This document shows, piece by piece, positions 34,836 through 45,699 of a DNA stretch of 64,000 bases (position 1 is the first letter of the stretch; every line of letters starts with the position of its first letter). Source of the stretch: Cepaea nemoralis. Its lineage: Eukaryota > Mollusca > Gastropoda > Stylommatophora > Helicidae. The notes under the pieces were generated by a model. The model searched no databases and was not told the DNA's origin. It saw nothing but the letters and a program-made list of their open reading frames with translations. Location: positions 122,501 to 186,500 of the forward strand of contig JACEFZ010028133.1 in the NCBI GenBank assembly GCA_014155875.1, written 5' to 3'. Both the position numbers and the translations under genes were made by a program.

Positions 34836-36055
34836 AGTCAATAAGTAAGTCACACAGTTTTATTGGATGGCAGGTAACATGTAGTTGGTGTTTTCTACAG
34901 TTGTCATTAGGTGACAGCAACATCGAACTTTATATTCCCGTTCGTCATGTAGCACTAGGTGTCTCACGCGCATGCGCAGCGCATAAACAAAATGCGATTG
35001 TACGTGCTGAGTGTACAACCAAAGAGCAACGTGATGTGCGTTTTTTGTGGGCAAAAGGACGGCTTGCAAAGGACAATTATAAGGAAATGCTTCATGTTTA
35101 TGCTGACACATGTTTGTCCCGTAAAGTGATGCATAGCTGGGTAGAAAAATTTTCTCAAGGGCACTCTAAAATTGTTGATAATACCCGATCTGGTCGTCCA
35201 GTTGAGATTGCAACAGAAGCATCCGTGCAGCGGGTGGAGGAGATGACTAGAGGTGATAGGTGAGTAACGATAGACTGCAATAGGGTTCAGCATACAGCAT
35301 AATGCATGATATATTGAAATTTCCAGGACTGCTGACAAGAGAAGTGTTGCTTCTTTATGACAATGCCAGACCACATCATTGGCACCTTGCCGTCTTGACA
35401 GACGATAGTTTGTGCTTTAAAAAGGCATAATAACTTTTACCTATGGCGGTAGCGCATGTTACTGATAAGGCCAATTTGCGCTGTAAATGTCCGTTCACAG
35501 TGGGTGCATGTGAACACGTGGTCATTTCCACCATCATGCACCATCTTACGTCTCAAACGCTCGGTGTATGACTTATCTGTAATAATTTTGTCTTTTGTCT
35601 TTATTCCATTTCTGATGTTTGCCCTCCATGCAATACGTTCAGCGGCGACTTGCTCCCAATGTGCATTATCAATGCCTGTATCAATCAACATACGGCTCGA
35701 TTAACTCAGGAGAAAATTAACCAACTAAGGTGGACAGTTCTGGAACATCCACCTTACAGTTCCCGACTTAGCCCCTAGCGATTTCTACCTTTTTTGGTCC
35801 ACTGAAAACCCACGTTGGCGAGAGACATTACGCGAATGATGCCGAAGTTGAATCTGATGTGAAAACGTGGTTTAGAAAACAGAGCACGCAATTCTATGCA
35901 GCCGGTTTGCGATAAAACGATGGAATAAGTTCATCAATGTTGGTGGAAATTATGTTGATAAATAAAGGGGCAATGGATGTATAAAAATACACTGGTTCAA
36001 GTTGTTATTGCATTTAGTTAGTTTTCTACAACCATTTGGGACTTAATTATTGACT
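34836..36055 (+). mobile_element. mariner, internally deleted, same family as 16862-20217
   Basis: AGTCAATAAGTAAGTCACAC at the left end and its inverted match (GACTTAATTATTGACT) ending 36055 are the terminal repeats. The 120-codon frame at 34901-35263 encodes the N-terminal DNA-binding region (H-S-W-V-E-K-F-S-Q-G-H-S-K-I). Around 35300 the sequence jumps from the second HTH (M-H-D) to G-L-L-T-R, so the first catalytic Asp is deleted. The second motif (D-N-A-R-P-H) is cut by a LINE fragment at 35377-35687, and the third region follows to the stop near 35912. Non-functional. Confidence 0.8.
35377..35687 (-). mobile_element. LINE 3' end with C2H2 finger, inserted in mariner
   Basis: Frame 35691-35437 (minus) ends F-T-C-T-H-C-E-R-T-F-T-A-Q-I-G-L-I-S, a C-terminal C2H2-type finger found in CR1-like LINEs. 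ACAT occurs at both junctions (35373-35376, 35688-35691), a plausible short target duplication. Related to 56285-56870. Confidence 0.7.
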
Positions 36056-36074
36056 TTCCTTCGTACATGCTGCC

Positions 36075-36400
36075 AATTATTTACCTATAGTCCTCCATGC
36101 CATGATGTCAGACTGTAATGCATTTTCTTTCTGCCTATCCCTCCTCTCTTTCCCTCCATCTTTCCTGTTGCCACGACATACTCCAGCTTCCCTCTTCTCA
36201 TGGCATGCCCAAAGAATATGGACTGTCTTCTTCTGTAGCGAGAAACAAGTCCTATTTGCCAGTTAACTGTTTTCAAGATATCATCATTACCCTTTTTATC
36301 TACCCGCAATGTTCTCATCATTCGTCTATTAAACATCTCTGCAGCTTCCAAACACTTACTCACTAGATTATTAATTGTAAATAATTCACTTCCGCACATC
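36075..36400 (-). mobile_element. LINE 3' end fragment
   Basis: The 104-codon minus frame has R-R-R-Q-S-I-F-F-G-H-A-M-R-R-G-K-L-E and G-K-M-E-G-K-R-G, the post-RT C-terminal region of the same broad LINE group as 21640-23185, from a different family. Truncated at both ends. Confidence 0.6.
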
Positions 36401-36939
36401 AGGATTCCCTAAATCTAGCTCTTAAGAACTCTGTTTTACACATCGTTTGCCACAAATATATTGGATACAATATTTTTCATTGTGTGAAATGATGCTTTGC
36501 TTGGGCTATTCTACATTTAACTTATTAAATGCATCTTCCTTATGCTATATATAAAGTACCCAAATACATAAATATTCGTTTCTGATCTGACATCATCACC
36601 CGAAAATTCACTTGAAACTTCTATTCATCTTTCATTTACATTCTCTATGGCCATTAATATGTTCCCTTTCTCTTGTTTTCAAACAAGTAGTTGCTGCAAG
36701 CTATCTAATGTCAGATATTTCCTGCACAAATATGTACATACAGATTTTGTCTTCTCATTCCTCAGTAAGCTGTTTGCAGTGACAATTTAGCCAGACTTCT
36801 TTTAGTATCTTACATTTTCGTACTAGTTCACTGTGCATTCTTTTATATTCACCTCAATTGCAGGGTTCCAAGATTAACTTTTTAATCATGCCATATCTGA
36901 TAAATCTGGCTTTTTAAAAACAGGTTTAGGTCAAAATAT

Positions 36940-37600
36940 CAGTTTGGCGTTTTGGGTCTTTTCAACAAGAGGTCTTAGATCTCAAAGAAAGATGCCTATC
37001 CAAGCTAGAAGAAGCACTTGAACAAGTTAGAAAGCGGCTTCCTTCAGCAAGAAATATAGTTAAAGAACTAACCAATTTTAGCCCTGACATTACCTTAAAC
37101 AGGCTTCTAGAGCACTATTTTCGAAATTGCCCTTTTTGCATTTGGCTGAAGAAAGTCACACTTTTATTGAAGCGCAGTACAGAAAATTGCCTTTTATAGA
37201 TTGGAAGGAAGAAGAACAATTTAAAGAAATTGGACTGCCCAAAGGTACAGAGTAGTTTTGGCAAGGAGTCATGAAACATCCCCAATTTAAAGAGCATGCT
37301 TCTTTTGCTATTATTTGCTTAACAACTCCTATTAGCAAGGCTGTAGTGGAGAGGGGGTTCTCTCTTTTAACATGCATAACAACCAAAGCAAGGAATAGAT
37401 TTCAGCTGTCTCTCCAAGACGCAATTATTAGAATTAGAGCAGAACTATTATTTGTAATCAAGTGCTGTAAGGAATTTGTTCCTTCATCCAAAATGTTGAA
37501 TGATTTCAAAGCGAAAATTTTATATTCTAAGGAATCCTGTTTCTCAACAATGAAGAGGAATACTTATTTGAAGAAGAGGTTTTCATGTGATGTGATATTC
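36940..37600 (+). pseudogene. hAT transposase C-terminal fragment
   Basis: Frame 37271-37603 has C-L-T-T-P-I-S-K-A-V-V-E-R-G-F-S and T-K-A-R-N-R-F-x-x-S-L-Q-D-A-I-I-R-I-R. This fits the hAT dimerisation domain pattern (S-N-A-x-x-E-R-x-F-S ... K-x-R-N-R-L ... L-x-x-L-x-R-I-R). Upstream, 36940-37260 continues the same protein in broken frames (L-P-F-I-D-W-K-E-E-E-Q-F-K). The catalytic DDE core is not seen. It may derive from a hAT element or a domesticated hAT-like gene; stops near 37253 and frame changes favour a decayed element. Confidence 0.55.
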
Positions 37601-37609
37601 TGAATATAT

Positions 37610-38680
37610 ATTTTTATTGGGTAATTTTTGGCTTTGTTTTGGCTTTTTTATTTCATGACTTGGCTTTATTTCATCACAGTGATCTGGCAACCTTGCTCAA
37701 GTGTGAGAACTTTTCATATCATGTGCATCGTTTGTAGTAATTTTCTCTATCATTCATTTCTTCTTCGTAGTGTTTTATTTTCTTCTGGTATTACTTCTGT
37801 CGATGTATGTTGCATTGACTCTTTACGCATCTGCCATTGTTAATCTAGTGTATGTTCGTCCTACTTGAGTTGATCATAAACATCTATTTTCAGTATACTC
37901 TATTCACCAAACAGTTGTTCGCTTACGTAACTGTATGTAAAACTGCCAACTGACAGCTAAGCCATTGACTAGCATTATTAGCTATGGCAGAGACCCATCT
38001 TCAAATCAAAGTTTCAGGTTGAGACTCTGAGCAAATTAAAAAATTTTACTCATGAAATAAGTTACCCCAGAAGATCATGATGGTTTACTTGATTCAGAGT
38101 TTCGTAGTCTTTCAAATTATCTGAAATTATTATCAAAAATTATACAATTTCTGAAGTTATTTCCCTTTACTCAACCAAACAATTATTGCACGCAGATGAA
38201 CATCTCCATACAAATCTTCCACTTTGTCCAAGATTTCCCTTATAACACACATATGCCATATTATCACTACAAATCTATTGGTGATACTGCAGCTATCACT
38301 GCATCATTTTGTTTGACTTACCGCAAGGAGTTTCGTGATGGATAAGACTCATGCAGTGACAAATATAAGACACTTCAGCCATTAATCACTGCGTAATGTG
38401 GCCAGATTTGTTTGTTTTCCCTCTGAAAGATGGCGCCACGTCATTTAATATAGATGATCAATTGCCCAAACCATGTAATATACACTATATCTGTAACTGC
38501 TTTAAAACTATCTTCATTACCGAAACTCATGTGCAGAGGCACTTCGAAACCCATTTGTCAAAACACATATAAGATCTAAAATGTTGCATGTCCTTTGCGA
38601 GACATTGCCTTCAACGCCAGTTTGATTTTCTATGCGCTTGAAAGTTAAACTGGTGCCTATCTGTCCACACGCAGTGAACA
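37610..38680. other. No feature recognised
   Basis: AT-rich with short frames only. Confidence 0.45.
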
Positions 38681-38684
38681 GTGA

Positions 38685-38870
38685 GAGCTGCGTTAGCCTA
38701 GTGGGAAGACGCTCACGTGCCGGCTTGCGGATACTGGGTTCGAATCGGTATTGAGCCGAAATTTTAACATTCACATGGGCTTCCCTGTCGGTCCAGTCTA
38801 AAATGGGTACCAGAACATGTCTTGGGAAATAAAGGCGGCCAGTGGGATTCTTCACTTGTCACACACCGAA
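38685..38870 (+). mobile_element. SINE family S3, tRNA-derived
   Basis: A-box TAGCCTAGTGG (38694-38704) and B-box GTTCGAATC (38738-38746), both exact consensus matches 33 bp apart. The body has GGTACCAGAACATGTCTTGG. A minus copy lies at 53745-53950. Confidence 0.8.
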
Positions 38871-39349
38871 CGTAGTTTGTTCTATAGAAATATGGGTCTA
38901 GTACCGTATGCCCTACTCGTCTGAAGACGTGTAAAAGAATCACCGGCTTTACTGTTTACTGCAGTGACAAGTGACAAAACTATCGATCGAAATCTATTTT
39001 TTAGGTGCTAAATTGTTCACTCATTTGGAGAATGTTTTAACTGACACTGAAACAATTGCTTATCTTAATGCAAACAGTTTTCACTTAGTCTAATTTATAC
39101 ATTGCTTATCCATTCAGCAATTTTATCCCTGCTAGAAGCTTTCATAACATAAAGTAAAAGACTTGATTAGGCATTATAATGGTTAATATATTAGCTCCAC
39201 ACATAGGGAAACTTATATTGATTTATTTATTCATTTACTCATGTCAATAAAAATGTCATGATAACGTCAAGTTGTACCGATGGCGCAAGCTACATCAACC
39301 GCCGATCTGTTTAGCTCATAAATACTGGATTTAATTTTTATTTATATTT

Positions 39350-40010
39350 TTATTTTACAACATTTAATGGCATTTCTTTTTTTCTGTTGTCTATATATGT
39401 TATGAATAAGAGAGAGGACAGGACACAACCTTGTCGTACTTCAGATCTTATGGTGAAGGGTTCTGAGTGTCCTCCAGTTGATCTCACTATGCATTCACTG
39501 TTGTTGTATAAGCTTCTACATAGGTTTATTAGATGTGTGCTCACTCCATATTGTTTAAGGATTTCCCATAACTTGTTTCTATCTACTCTATCAAATGCCT
39601 TTTCTTGGTCGACATAGGCTAAGCAGAGTGTTTTAAATTGTCTAAGAGCAAAAATGGCATCTGTGCATCCTTTGTTTTTCCTAAATCGAAGTTGTGTTTC
39701 GCTTAGCTGGGGTTCTTTAGTAGTTCCTAATCTTTTCTCAAGAATTTTGCAAAATATTTTTCCAGTATGACTTAACAGTGAAATGCCTCTGTATTGTGTG
39801 AAGTTTCTTTTGCTGCCTTTGTTTTTCCAAATTGGTATAATTATGACGTTACCCCAGTCTCGTGGTGTCTGTTTTTATACCCAAACATGGTTGAATAGTC
39901 TATGTAGCCATGCTGTTCCTACTTATCTTGCTGTTTTAATTAAGGTCAGTCCGTTTATACTTCTTAATTTTTCTACGAGCAGTGACTGCTTGATCAACAC
40001 GAAGAATCTG
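39350..40010 (-). mobile_element. LINE reverse transcriptase fragment
   Basis: Frame 39544-39350 (minus) has I-R-S-E-V-R-Q-G-C-V-L-S-S-L-L-F, a motif B of RT. Upstream (to about 40010) the minus strand keeps broken RT sequence, including a D-Q-E-K-A-F-D-R-V-like catalytic segment near 39605-39585. The catalytic Y-A-D-D region is missing. The end at 39396-39440 matches the right end of the LINE at 57783-58707, so both belong to one family. Confidence 0.6.
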
Positions 40011-40019
40011 TCGACTAGA

Positions 40020-40805
40020 AAAGAATAAATTACTTATTTGTTCTGTGGGCAGCAATTAGTGCTAAACAACACAAACCGCAAAGAGAACTACGACGGCATC
40101 AACTTTTCAAGCAAATAACCATCACGTTGAGAGCGTTTAATTAAAGAACTCGGCTTACATTGAGATACAAGGTTTCAAACCCCGGTGCAGGGAATAAGTG
40201 GCACATACGAAATAGCCACACCAGTCTTCAGGGGTATTGCAAATTCCATTCAAAGAGACGCATTTTGTAGTTCCCTGCGACAGAGGTATACAAGATAGAA
40301 CACGACATTATTATCACACCAAACAATGCTTAATGTCAACATGTATTAACTAGAAACCATCGGAGGCCAGAATTATTAGGTACTAAATTGAAAAGGGAAA
40401 GACAAGCATGATACAAATAAATTAACAAAATTATAATCCAAACACCATGATTTAATATCATTTCATAGGGTGGAATTATATACAAATTAAGGTAACAATA
40501 AAAGCCAAAACGTGGGAACAGAGATATTAAAACAGTAAACGAAAGGCAAGAAGCTATTTTTCATAGCACTAGAAAAGTTATCGAAGTTAAAAGACAGTAA
40601 ATCTAAGACAAATCTGCTGTATGAATCAGTAACATTGGTAACAACTAAAATAATTGCTATTAAACTGCACACGTTCATTAACTGGATACAAAAGGAACAA
40701 GTTAGCACAATAGAATCATTATTGTGGAACTCAGGCAGTCAGCTAAACAAATTCCAGTTAAAGAAGACACTGCAGCTGGAAGGAGACATATATAGTTAAA
40801 AAAGT
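40020..40805. other. Unassigned, weak SINE-like head at 40125-40190
   Basis: GGTTTCAAACCCCGG near 40173 resembles a B-box, but no clear A-box or second copy supports a SINE. Otherwise AT-rich and unrecognised. Confidence 0.3.
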
Positions 40806-41035
40806 TAGTTGCATATCCTTTACTGTACGTAGCAATCAACCCCAACAATCTTGGCTGTTTGTGATTTCTTGGCAAGTTTACGTTCAGTAATTTACCATTG
40901 CATTCTGAAAGACCAGCATTCATATCAACTTATAAAAGGTAACGCAACACGATCTGCTACCAAATCGCCTGCAGCTGTGTTTCGAACGTGGTATGTGGAA
41001 TTACAAACTGTATCCGTAACGCCGTCGCCACAAAG
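40806..41035 (-). mobile_element. SINE family S1 copy
   Basis: Tail TTGCATATCCTTTACTG at left, then AATCTTGGCTGTTTGTGATT. The head at right reads, antisense, GGCGACGGCGTTACGG with the B-box-like TTCGAAC near 40981. Lacks about 60 bp of the middle. Confidence 0.75.
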
Positions 41036-41104
41036 ACGGCTACACACATAGAAACCACGTTAATGGTAATTTCTCTGGAACCCACAGATACAACGGCAAT
41101 AGTT

Positions 41105-41214
41105 ATTGTTAGATTATATCTTTTACAGGTCGTCGGAGTCAACCCCAGCATGTTTTGTTGACTGTGATTTCTTGGCTGAGGTTTCATTCAGTAGTGTGCC
41201 ATTGCTTTCTAAAA
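41105..41214 (-). mobile_element. SINE family S1, tail half only
   Basis: ATATCTTTTACAGGTCGTC and TGACTGTGATTTCTTGGCTG match the tail half of S1; about 70 bp from the preceding copy. Confidence 0.65.
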
Positions 41215-41789
41215 GGAATAGAGGGAAACATAGAATACACACGGAGAAGAGAATTAGAGATAGGTGAATAATTTAAGGACATGAAGCGAATTGCATAAGA
41301 TGAATTGGTTGATAGCCTATGTTCCAATTGGAGAAAAGAAGAAGAAGCAGAAACAGAAGATAGAGGAGGGGGAGGGGAGGATGAGAGAAAGATTAATAGG
41401 AGGAAGAGAGGAGCAGAATGAGACACAATAAGTGGAGGTGGGAGAGGATAAAGAGAAGTATTTTATTGCTATTTCCAGTGGCTAGAGATTAAAGCTCACA
41501 TGTGGGTTATTTCCAGCTTTTAAATAAAATTACTTTGTTGCACACAGGCATGTATAAAAAAACAAATCCTTACATGTTCTATTTGAAAGTAAATTTAAGA
41601 TCTCAAAAAGCAATTGGTTATTGCATCGTTTTAAATCTGTCTACAAGCCACAACTATTCTGAAGAGAAAACAGCCCGTTGAATATATAACCGTATACACA
41701 GAGACTTCGCTGTATACATCCAGTGGTTTTATTATGAACTTAAGCCGATTTATTTTTACTATGAAACAATTGTATTACTGTCAATCATC

Positions 41790-42060
41790 ATCATCATCAT
41801 CAAGAAGCCTGTCAACTGGCGTAGGAGTTAACTTCTGTCTACAGATATTTGTTCTTGGTGCCCTGGATCAGCTCGTTGATCATGCCACCTTCCCGGCCCA
41901 TCCAGCCTCTTTTCTCTCTGCCAGCCTCTGTCTCTTCTACCACTGATCGTTCTAGTAGTGCTATTTTTCAGTGTCTCTCTTCTCATTATATGACTATAAA
42001 ACGTTGTTAGTCTCTTTCTTAGTTGTGTTATTCTACCAACATTAGTCTTTTCTAAACAAA
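41790..42060 (-). mobile_element. Probable LINE 3' remnant
   Basis: Minus strand carries decayed sequence similar to post-RT LINE C-termini (charged R-x-R-x-A-E-R stretch near 41930-41900), next to a (TCA)n run at 41787-41800. Weak. Confidence 0.3.
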
Positions 42061-42219
42061 CATTGTTAGTTATTTTGGCATCCGTGGTATTCGCAACATA
42101 GTCTCATGAACCATGTCTTCGTTGCTTTCAAGCTCTTTCTAACAATTGTTGTTCCCTGTACTTATATGAGGATGTGACAATAAATTGTCCCTTAGCTCTT
42201 TCATTTCTGAGACATTCTA

Positions 42220-42400
42220 CATCATCATCATCCAATGCCTTGCCGGCTGGCGTGGGCTGTCATGCATTTTCACAAATTGCGATCTCAAACGTCATGGATC
42301 TTTCGCGTGTTGACTCCCTTCCGTGCCAGGACACAAGACTGTCAAGAATCTTCTGCCGCTGTCTTCCCCTATCTCTTTTCTCAAATCGTTCGGATTGTCA
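42220..42400 (-). mobile_element. LINE 3' end fragment, same family as 52558-52915
   Basis: Reverse complement shares GGAAGACAGCG-, GATTCTTGACAGTC- and GGGAGTCAACAC-like blocks with 52670-52920, ending in (GAT)n. Confidence 0.55.
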
Positions 42401-42670
42401 AAACATAGTGTGAACTTAATCAAACTAAATTATCAGGCAAATGGTTACCTGAACTACGTATTAGCCTCTTAAAATGTGTACGTCATGTACAGAGGTTCTA
42501 AATTTCTTGTTAATAAACATTTGAATCAATTTGATGTTCTGTATTGTGGTCTGATGATACGTACGCTACTTTATACATTCGATTATATTGAAGAAGACTT
42601 AATTTGATTACATATTGATTCACTGTGCAAACATGTGTGATTAATTCACCATTTTCTCTCCTTACTTCAA

Positions 42671-42907
42671 GTTGGTTCTGTGGCGAAGGAGTTACAGAAG
42701 CAATTCGTAATCCCGCATACAACGTTCAAAACAAGCTGTGGACGATTTGGCGCAGACCGCCTTGCGTTGGTTTTCATACGATGGTATTAGTGTCGGTCGT
42801 TCAGAAAGCAATAACAAGCTAATGAAAATAATATTGCCAAGATATCACCACAAGTCACAAAATTGCGGGGTTAACTGCAACGTCCTGTAAAGGATATGCA
42901 ACTAACC
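42671..42907 (+). mobile_element. SINE family S1, near complete
   Basis: A-box-like TGGCGAAGGAG (42681-42691) and exact B-box GTTCAAAAC (42724-42732), then the body and tail CCTGTAAAGGATATGCAA. Confidence 0.8.
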
Positions 42908-43120
42908 TAAAATCGGTTTTTCCCTATTCAATATTCTTTTACGTTTTCAAATTACTAAAGGTCTCTGTGACATTTCATGTGTACTGGCTTTCCATGTTTT
43001 TTTTTCTACATGTGGTTGCCTGGGTGCTCCTTTAATGAGTCCTCGCAATGTAAAGTGAAAACAAATATAATAGAATAGCAGCTTTAAAAATGAAAATATT
43101 CAGTTTACACCGTCCATTTC

Positions 43121-43669
43121 TTAGCCTATTGGCGTGTAGTAACAGATGATGCTTTCAACATAGCGACATCCTAGCATAACAGGACAAAGTGGGTCTTCAA
43201 TGACCGCTGCTCTGGTTCCCATGCCATATCGTAAAGTTATGCTGACCTTGGTCACATGAAGGGTCATAGATACGGAGCTTTCCAGAAATCCCTGAATGTC
43301 GACTGTTTCCTCGGTAACTTGCTCGGAAGTCACCAATGAGGCTTGTACAATTGCGTCGAAAAATAACTCAGTGTAATAAAGGCACTGCACTTTGGATCTG
43401 TTCAGGTTGATAGATTCTATTATTAGGAGCTCTGAGTTGGTGTTCCCATACGTCCTGCTTGTTGAAACGCTCATTGTGCTTCGCCCTAGCTGATTTCGGT
43501 TGTACCATACAGGCTGTGGTATGAGGTGGAAGTTTCTTTCTGCAATCCTTTGTGTATTGTATGTTAGTTTTAAAATGGTATCAATAGTCCCGCCTTTCTC
43601 TTTTTGCTTGTTGATTCTGTATGGTAGTGGTCTTATTTGATCCATTTGGTTTGCTGGATATAAAATCAA
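43121..43669 (-). CDS. Unrecognised 182-codon open frame
   Basis: This is one of the few long frames in the window not explained by a transposon domain. The predicted peptide has no signal sequence, repeats or low complexity; it is mixed in composition with a Ser/Thr-rich middle (S-V-S-T-S-R-T-Y-G-N-T-N) and no motif I recognise. The start codon may be internal, since the C-terminus of a LINE in the opposite orientation adjoins at 43665. It could be part of an exon, a fragment of an unknown mobile element or viral insertion, or a chance frame. No splice sites or homologue evidence can be given. Confidence 0.3.
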   Translation of the reverse strand: MILYPANQMDQIRPLPYRINKQKEKGGTIDTILKLTYNTQRIAERNFHLIPQPVWYNRNQLGRSTMSVSTSRTYGNTNSELLIIESINLNRSKVQCLYYTELFFDAIVQASLVTSEQVTEETVDIQGFLESSVSMTLHVTKVSITLRYGMGTRAAVIEDPLCPVMLGCRYVESIICYYTPIG

Positions 43670-43900
43670 GATGGGTTAAATCAGCCATGTGCACATGTGG
43701 ATTAGCGATTCAGACAGTAGATCACGTGCTCCAAGACTGACCAAAATATGACATATCTAGGCAAACCTTTAGGCCCAGAAAAACAAAAGTGGAGGATGAA
43801 CTATGGACCACTGGGGAAACTAAAGAAGACAGTGAAGTTTATACAAGAGACATCATTGCAGAAACAAATTTCAAGCTAATGAAAGAAGAACTACTTACAA
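43665..43900 (+). mobile_element. LINE 3' end with C-terminal Cys/His knuckle
   Basis: Reads S-A-M-C-T-C-G-L-A-I-Q-T-V-D-H-V-L-Q-D, then P-K-Y-D-I-S-R-Q-T-F, nearly the same as the split LINE at 2116-1901, with a stop where the final Cys should be. Confidence 0.65.
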
Positions 43901-43929
43901 GAGAGATATGAAGGACAACCAAAAAATGC

Positions 43930-44150
43930 ACATGTAACACAACAAAACTGTGTAGGGCAAACAAGAGATGCGTATAATGCACATTAACAAATTTGTGTAA
44001 AACTTTAGTGAACTGTGTTGGACAAACAAGAGATGGAGATGACACAACAATAGGATAGTGTAGGAAAAATAAAAGATATGTACATTTAACAAGTGAACTG
44101 TGTAGGGCAAACAAGAGATGTGTATATTACACAACAGCAATTCTGTATAT
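43930..44150. repeat. About 43-bp imperfect tandem repeat
   Basis: CAAACAAGAGATG-like cores at 43958, 44023, 44064 (variant) and 44108 with GTGTAGGG before and TACACAACA after. Confidence 0.65.
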
Positions 44151-44159
44151 AACTGTATA

Positions 44160-44910
44160 GAATGGGGTTCGTGCTTTGTGCAACGCTATGAAGTCCATCC
44201 TCTCGACTTGTAAGACTTCTATTTTTAAGATGCTTGAACAAGGATCATTTTATTTGGATCAATATTGAAGTATAACACACTTTAGTGTAAGATGATGCAC
44301 CCCTGTAAAAGATGACAGGTTGTCATCAGTAACTGTTTATGATATTGATAAAGAGAACTTTGAAGTAATCAGAAATGAATACACAAAGTCACTATTAGTA
44401 GTAAAAACTTTATTCGTGATGTTATAGTAAATAAAAGACAACAAATAATAGTGCTAACAAAAGTATATACATTGTATGATGTTAACACCAAAACCATCAC
44501 CACTACCATCACTAGTGTAAACTACACTCTGCTAACACGTCATATACTATACTGTACAGTGTATACAAGGTAATTTTCATATATCTGACAATGGCTCATT
44601 AGGAATATATATGCTGCAAAATCTGCCCATTTGAGGCACAATGTAGATTATGCATAGAATTTTTCCATGACACATATCTTTAGCAAGCAGCATGCAATGC
44701 AACAAGTGGTTTCATAATTCTCAAGTTATACTGTGTTTGTTATGTGTTGCATTATTTGTAGTGATTAGTGTTAATAAATTTGTGACGGATTAGGCCATGA
44801 TTTGTAAATGATATAAGCATTTCACTTAAACATCACATATGTTAACTTTAGTACACTATCACTATAGCTGAGAAAAGCTCAGATGTTCACACTGGTGCAA
44901 ATTAAATAGT
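44160..44910. other. No feature recognised
   Basis: AT-rich, short frames only. Confidence 0.45.
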
Positions 44911-44913
44911 GTT

Positions 44914-45305
44914 TAGTTTAGTTTAGTTTAGTTTAGTCGATGGATCAACATCACGGCACACGGGTGTAACCCATAAGTGCTCCGTTCTCCTCCTAACTCA
45001 AACCTAGTCTGGAGAAACTCAGCTCAGTGCACGAACTCCGTAGCACCGGCGAGGATCCTGAAATACTTTGGGTAGATTTTTAACTCGAAATTTTGCCCGG
45101 GCAGCGCCGTTAGGCTACTCTTTTTCGATTTCCAACTGCCAAGGGATATTTTTACGTGCGCAACAATACACACACACGTCCGATCTCACTACCCAGAGAC
45201 CAGGGGAAATTTTATTACTAGAAGTCCACGTGAAAAAATCCCTGGTCCTCACCGGAGCTTGAACCCGGGACCTCCAGCACTCGAGGCGGACACCATACCT
45301 CGAGA
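44914..45305 (-). mobile_element. SINE family S5 with CTAAA tail
   Basis: From the right, the minus strand reads GGTCTCGAGGTATGGTGTCC and CCGGGTTCAAGCTCCGG (tRNA-like, with B-box), then a long body, and ends at (CTAAA)n, seen as GTTTAGTTTAG at 44914-44938. Confidence 0.7.
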
Positions 45306-45464
45306 CCTAAATAGTGTTAGGTTCCCTAAATAGTTATCAAGGAATGCCTATAGTTAGTATAAGCCCTGTAGCATCTGCTGAGAGAGACTAAGCATCAATT
45401 GGTTAGCCTTGAGTCCATTAACAAGAAATTGGTTTGGAATATTTGAGTTGTTACACAGCAAGAG

Positions 45465-45690
45465 GAGCGGCTGACCGAGTTGGCTAGAATATTGGGTCCT
45501 CCTTTTGGAGACCTGGGTTTGAAGCCTCGATGAGGTGTGAAGTCTTTTTTTTCTGTCGGAGGATAAAAGAAAACCTTAACCTGCACAGTTTGCAGCGACT
45601 GCAATAGCCATGCAGCCTTAATTCCTCAGGCTCAAAACTGACTTGCCCTACATCGCAAGGTACCAAGAGCAGTAGATGACAGTTTTTTTT
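45465..45690 (+). mobile_element. SINE family S6
   Basis: A tRNA-like start (GGCTGACCGAGTTGGCTAGA) and GGGTTTGAAGCC (B-box-like) is followed by a body that ends in T-rich sequence at about 45680-45700. Single copy in the window. Confidence 0.55.
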
Positions 45691-45699
45691 GGTTTTTTT

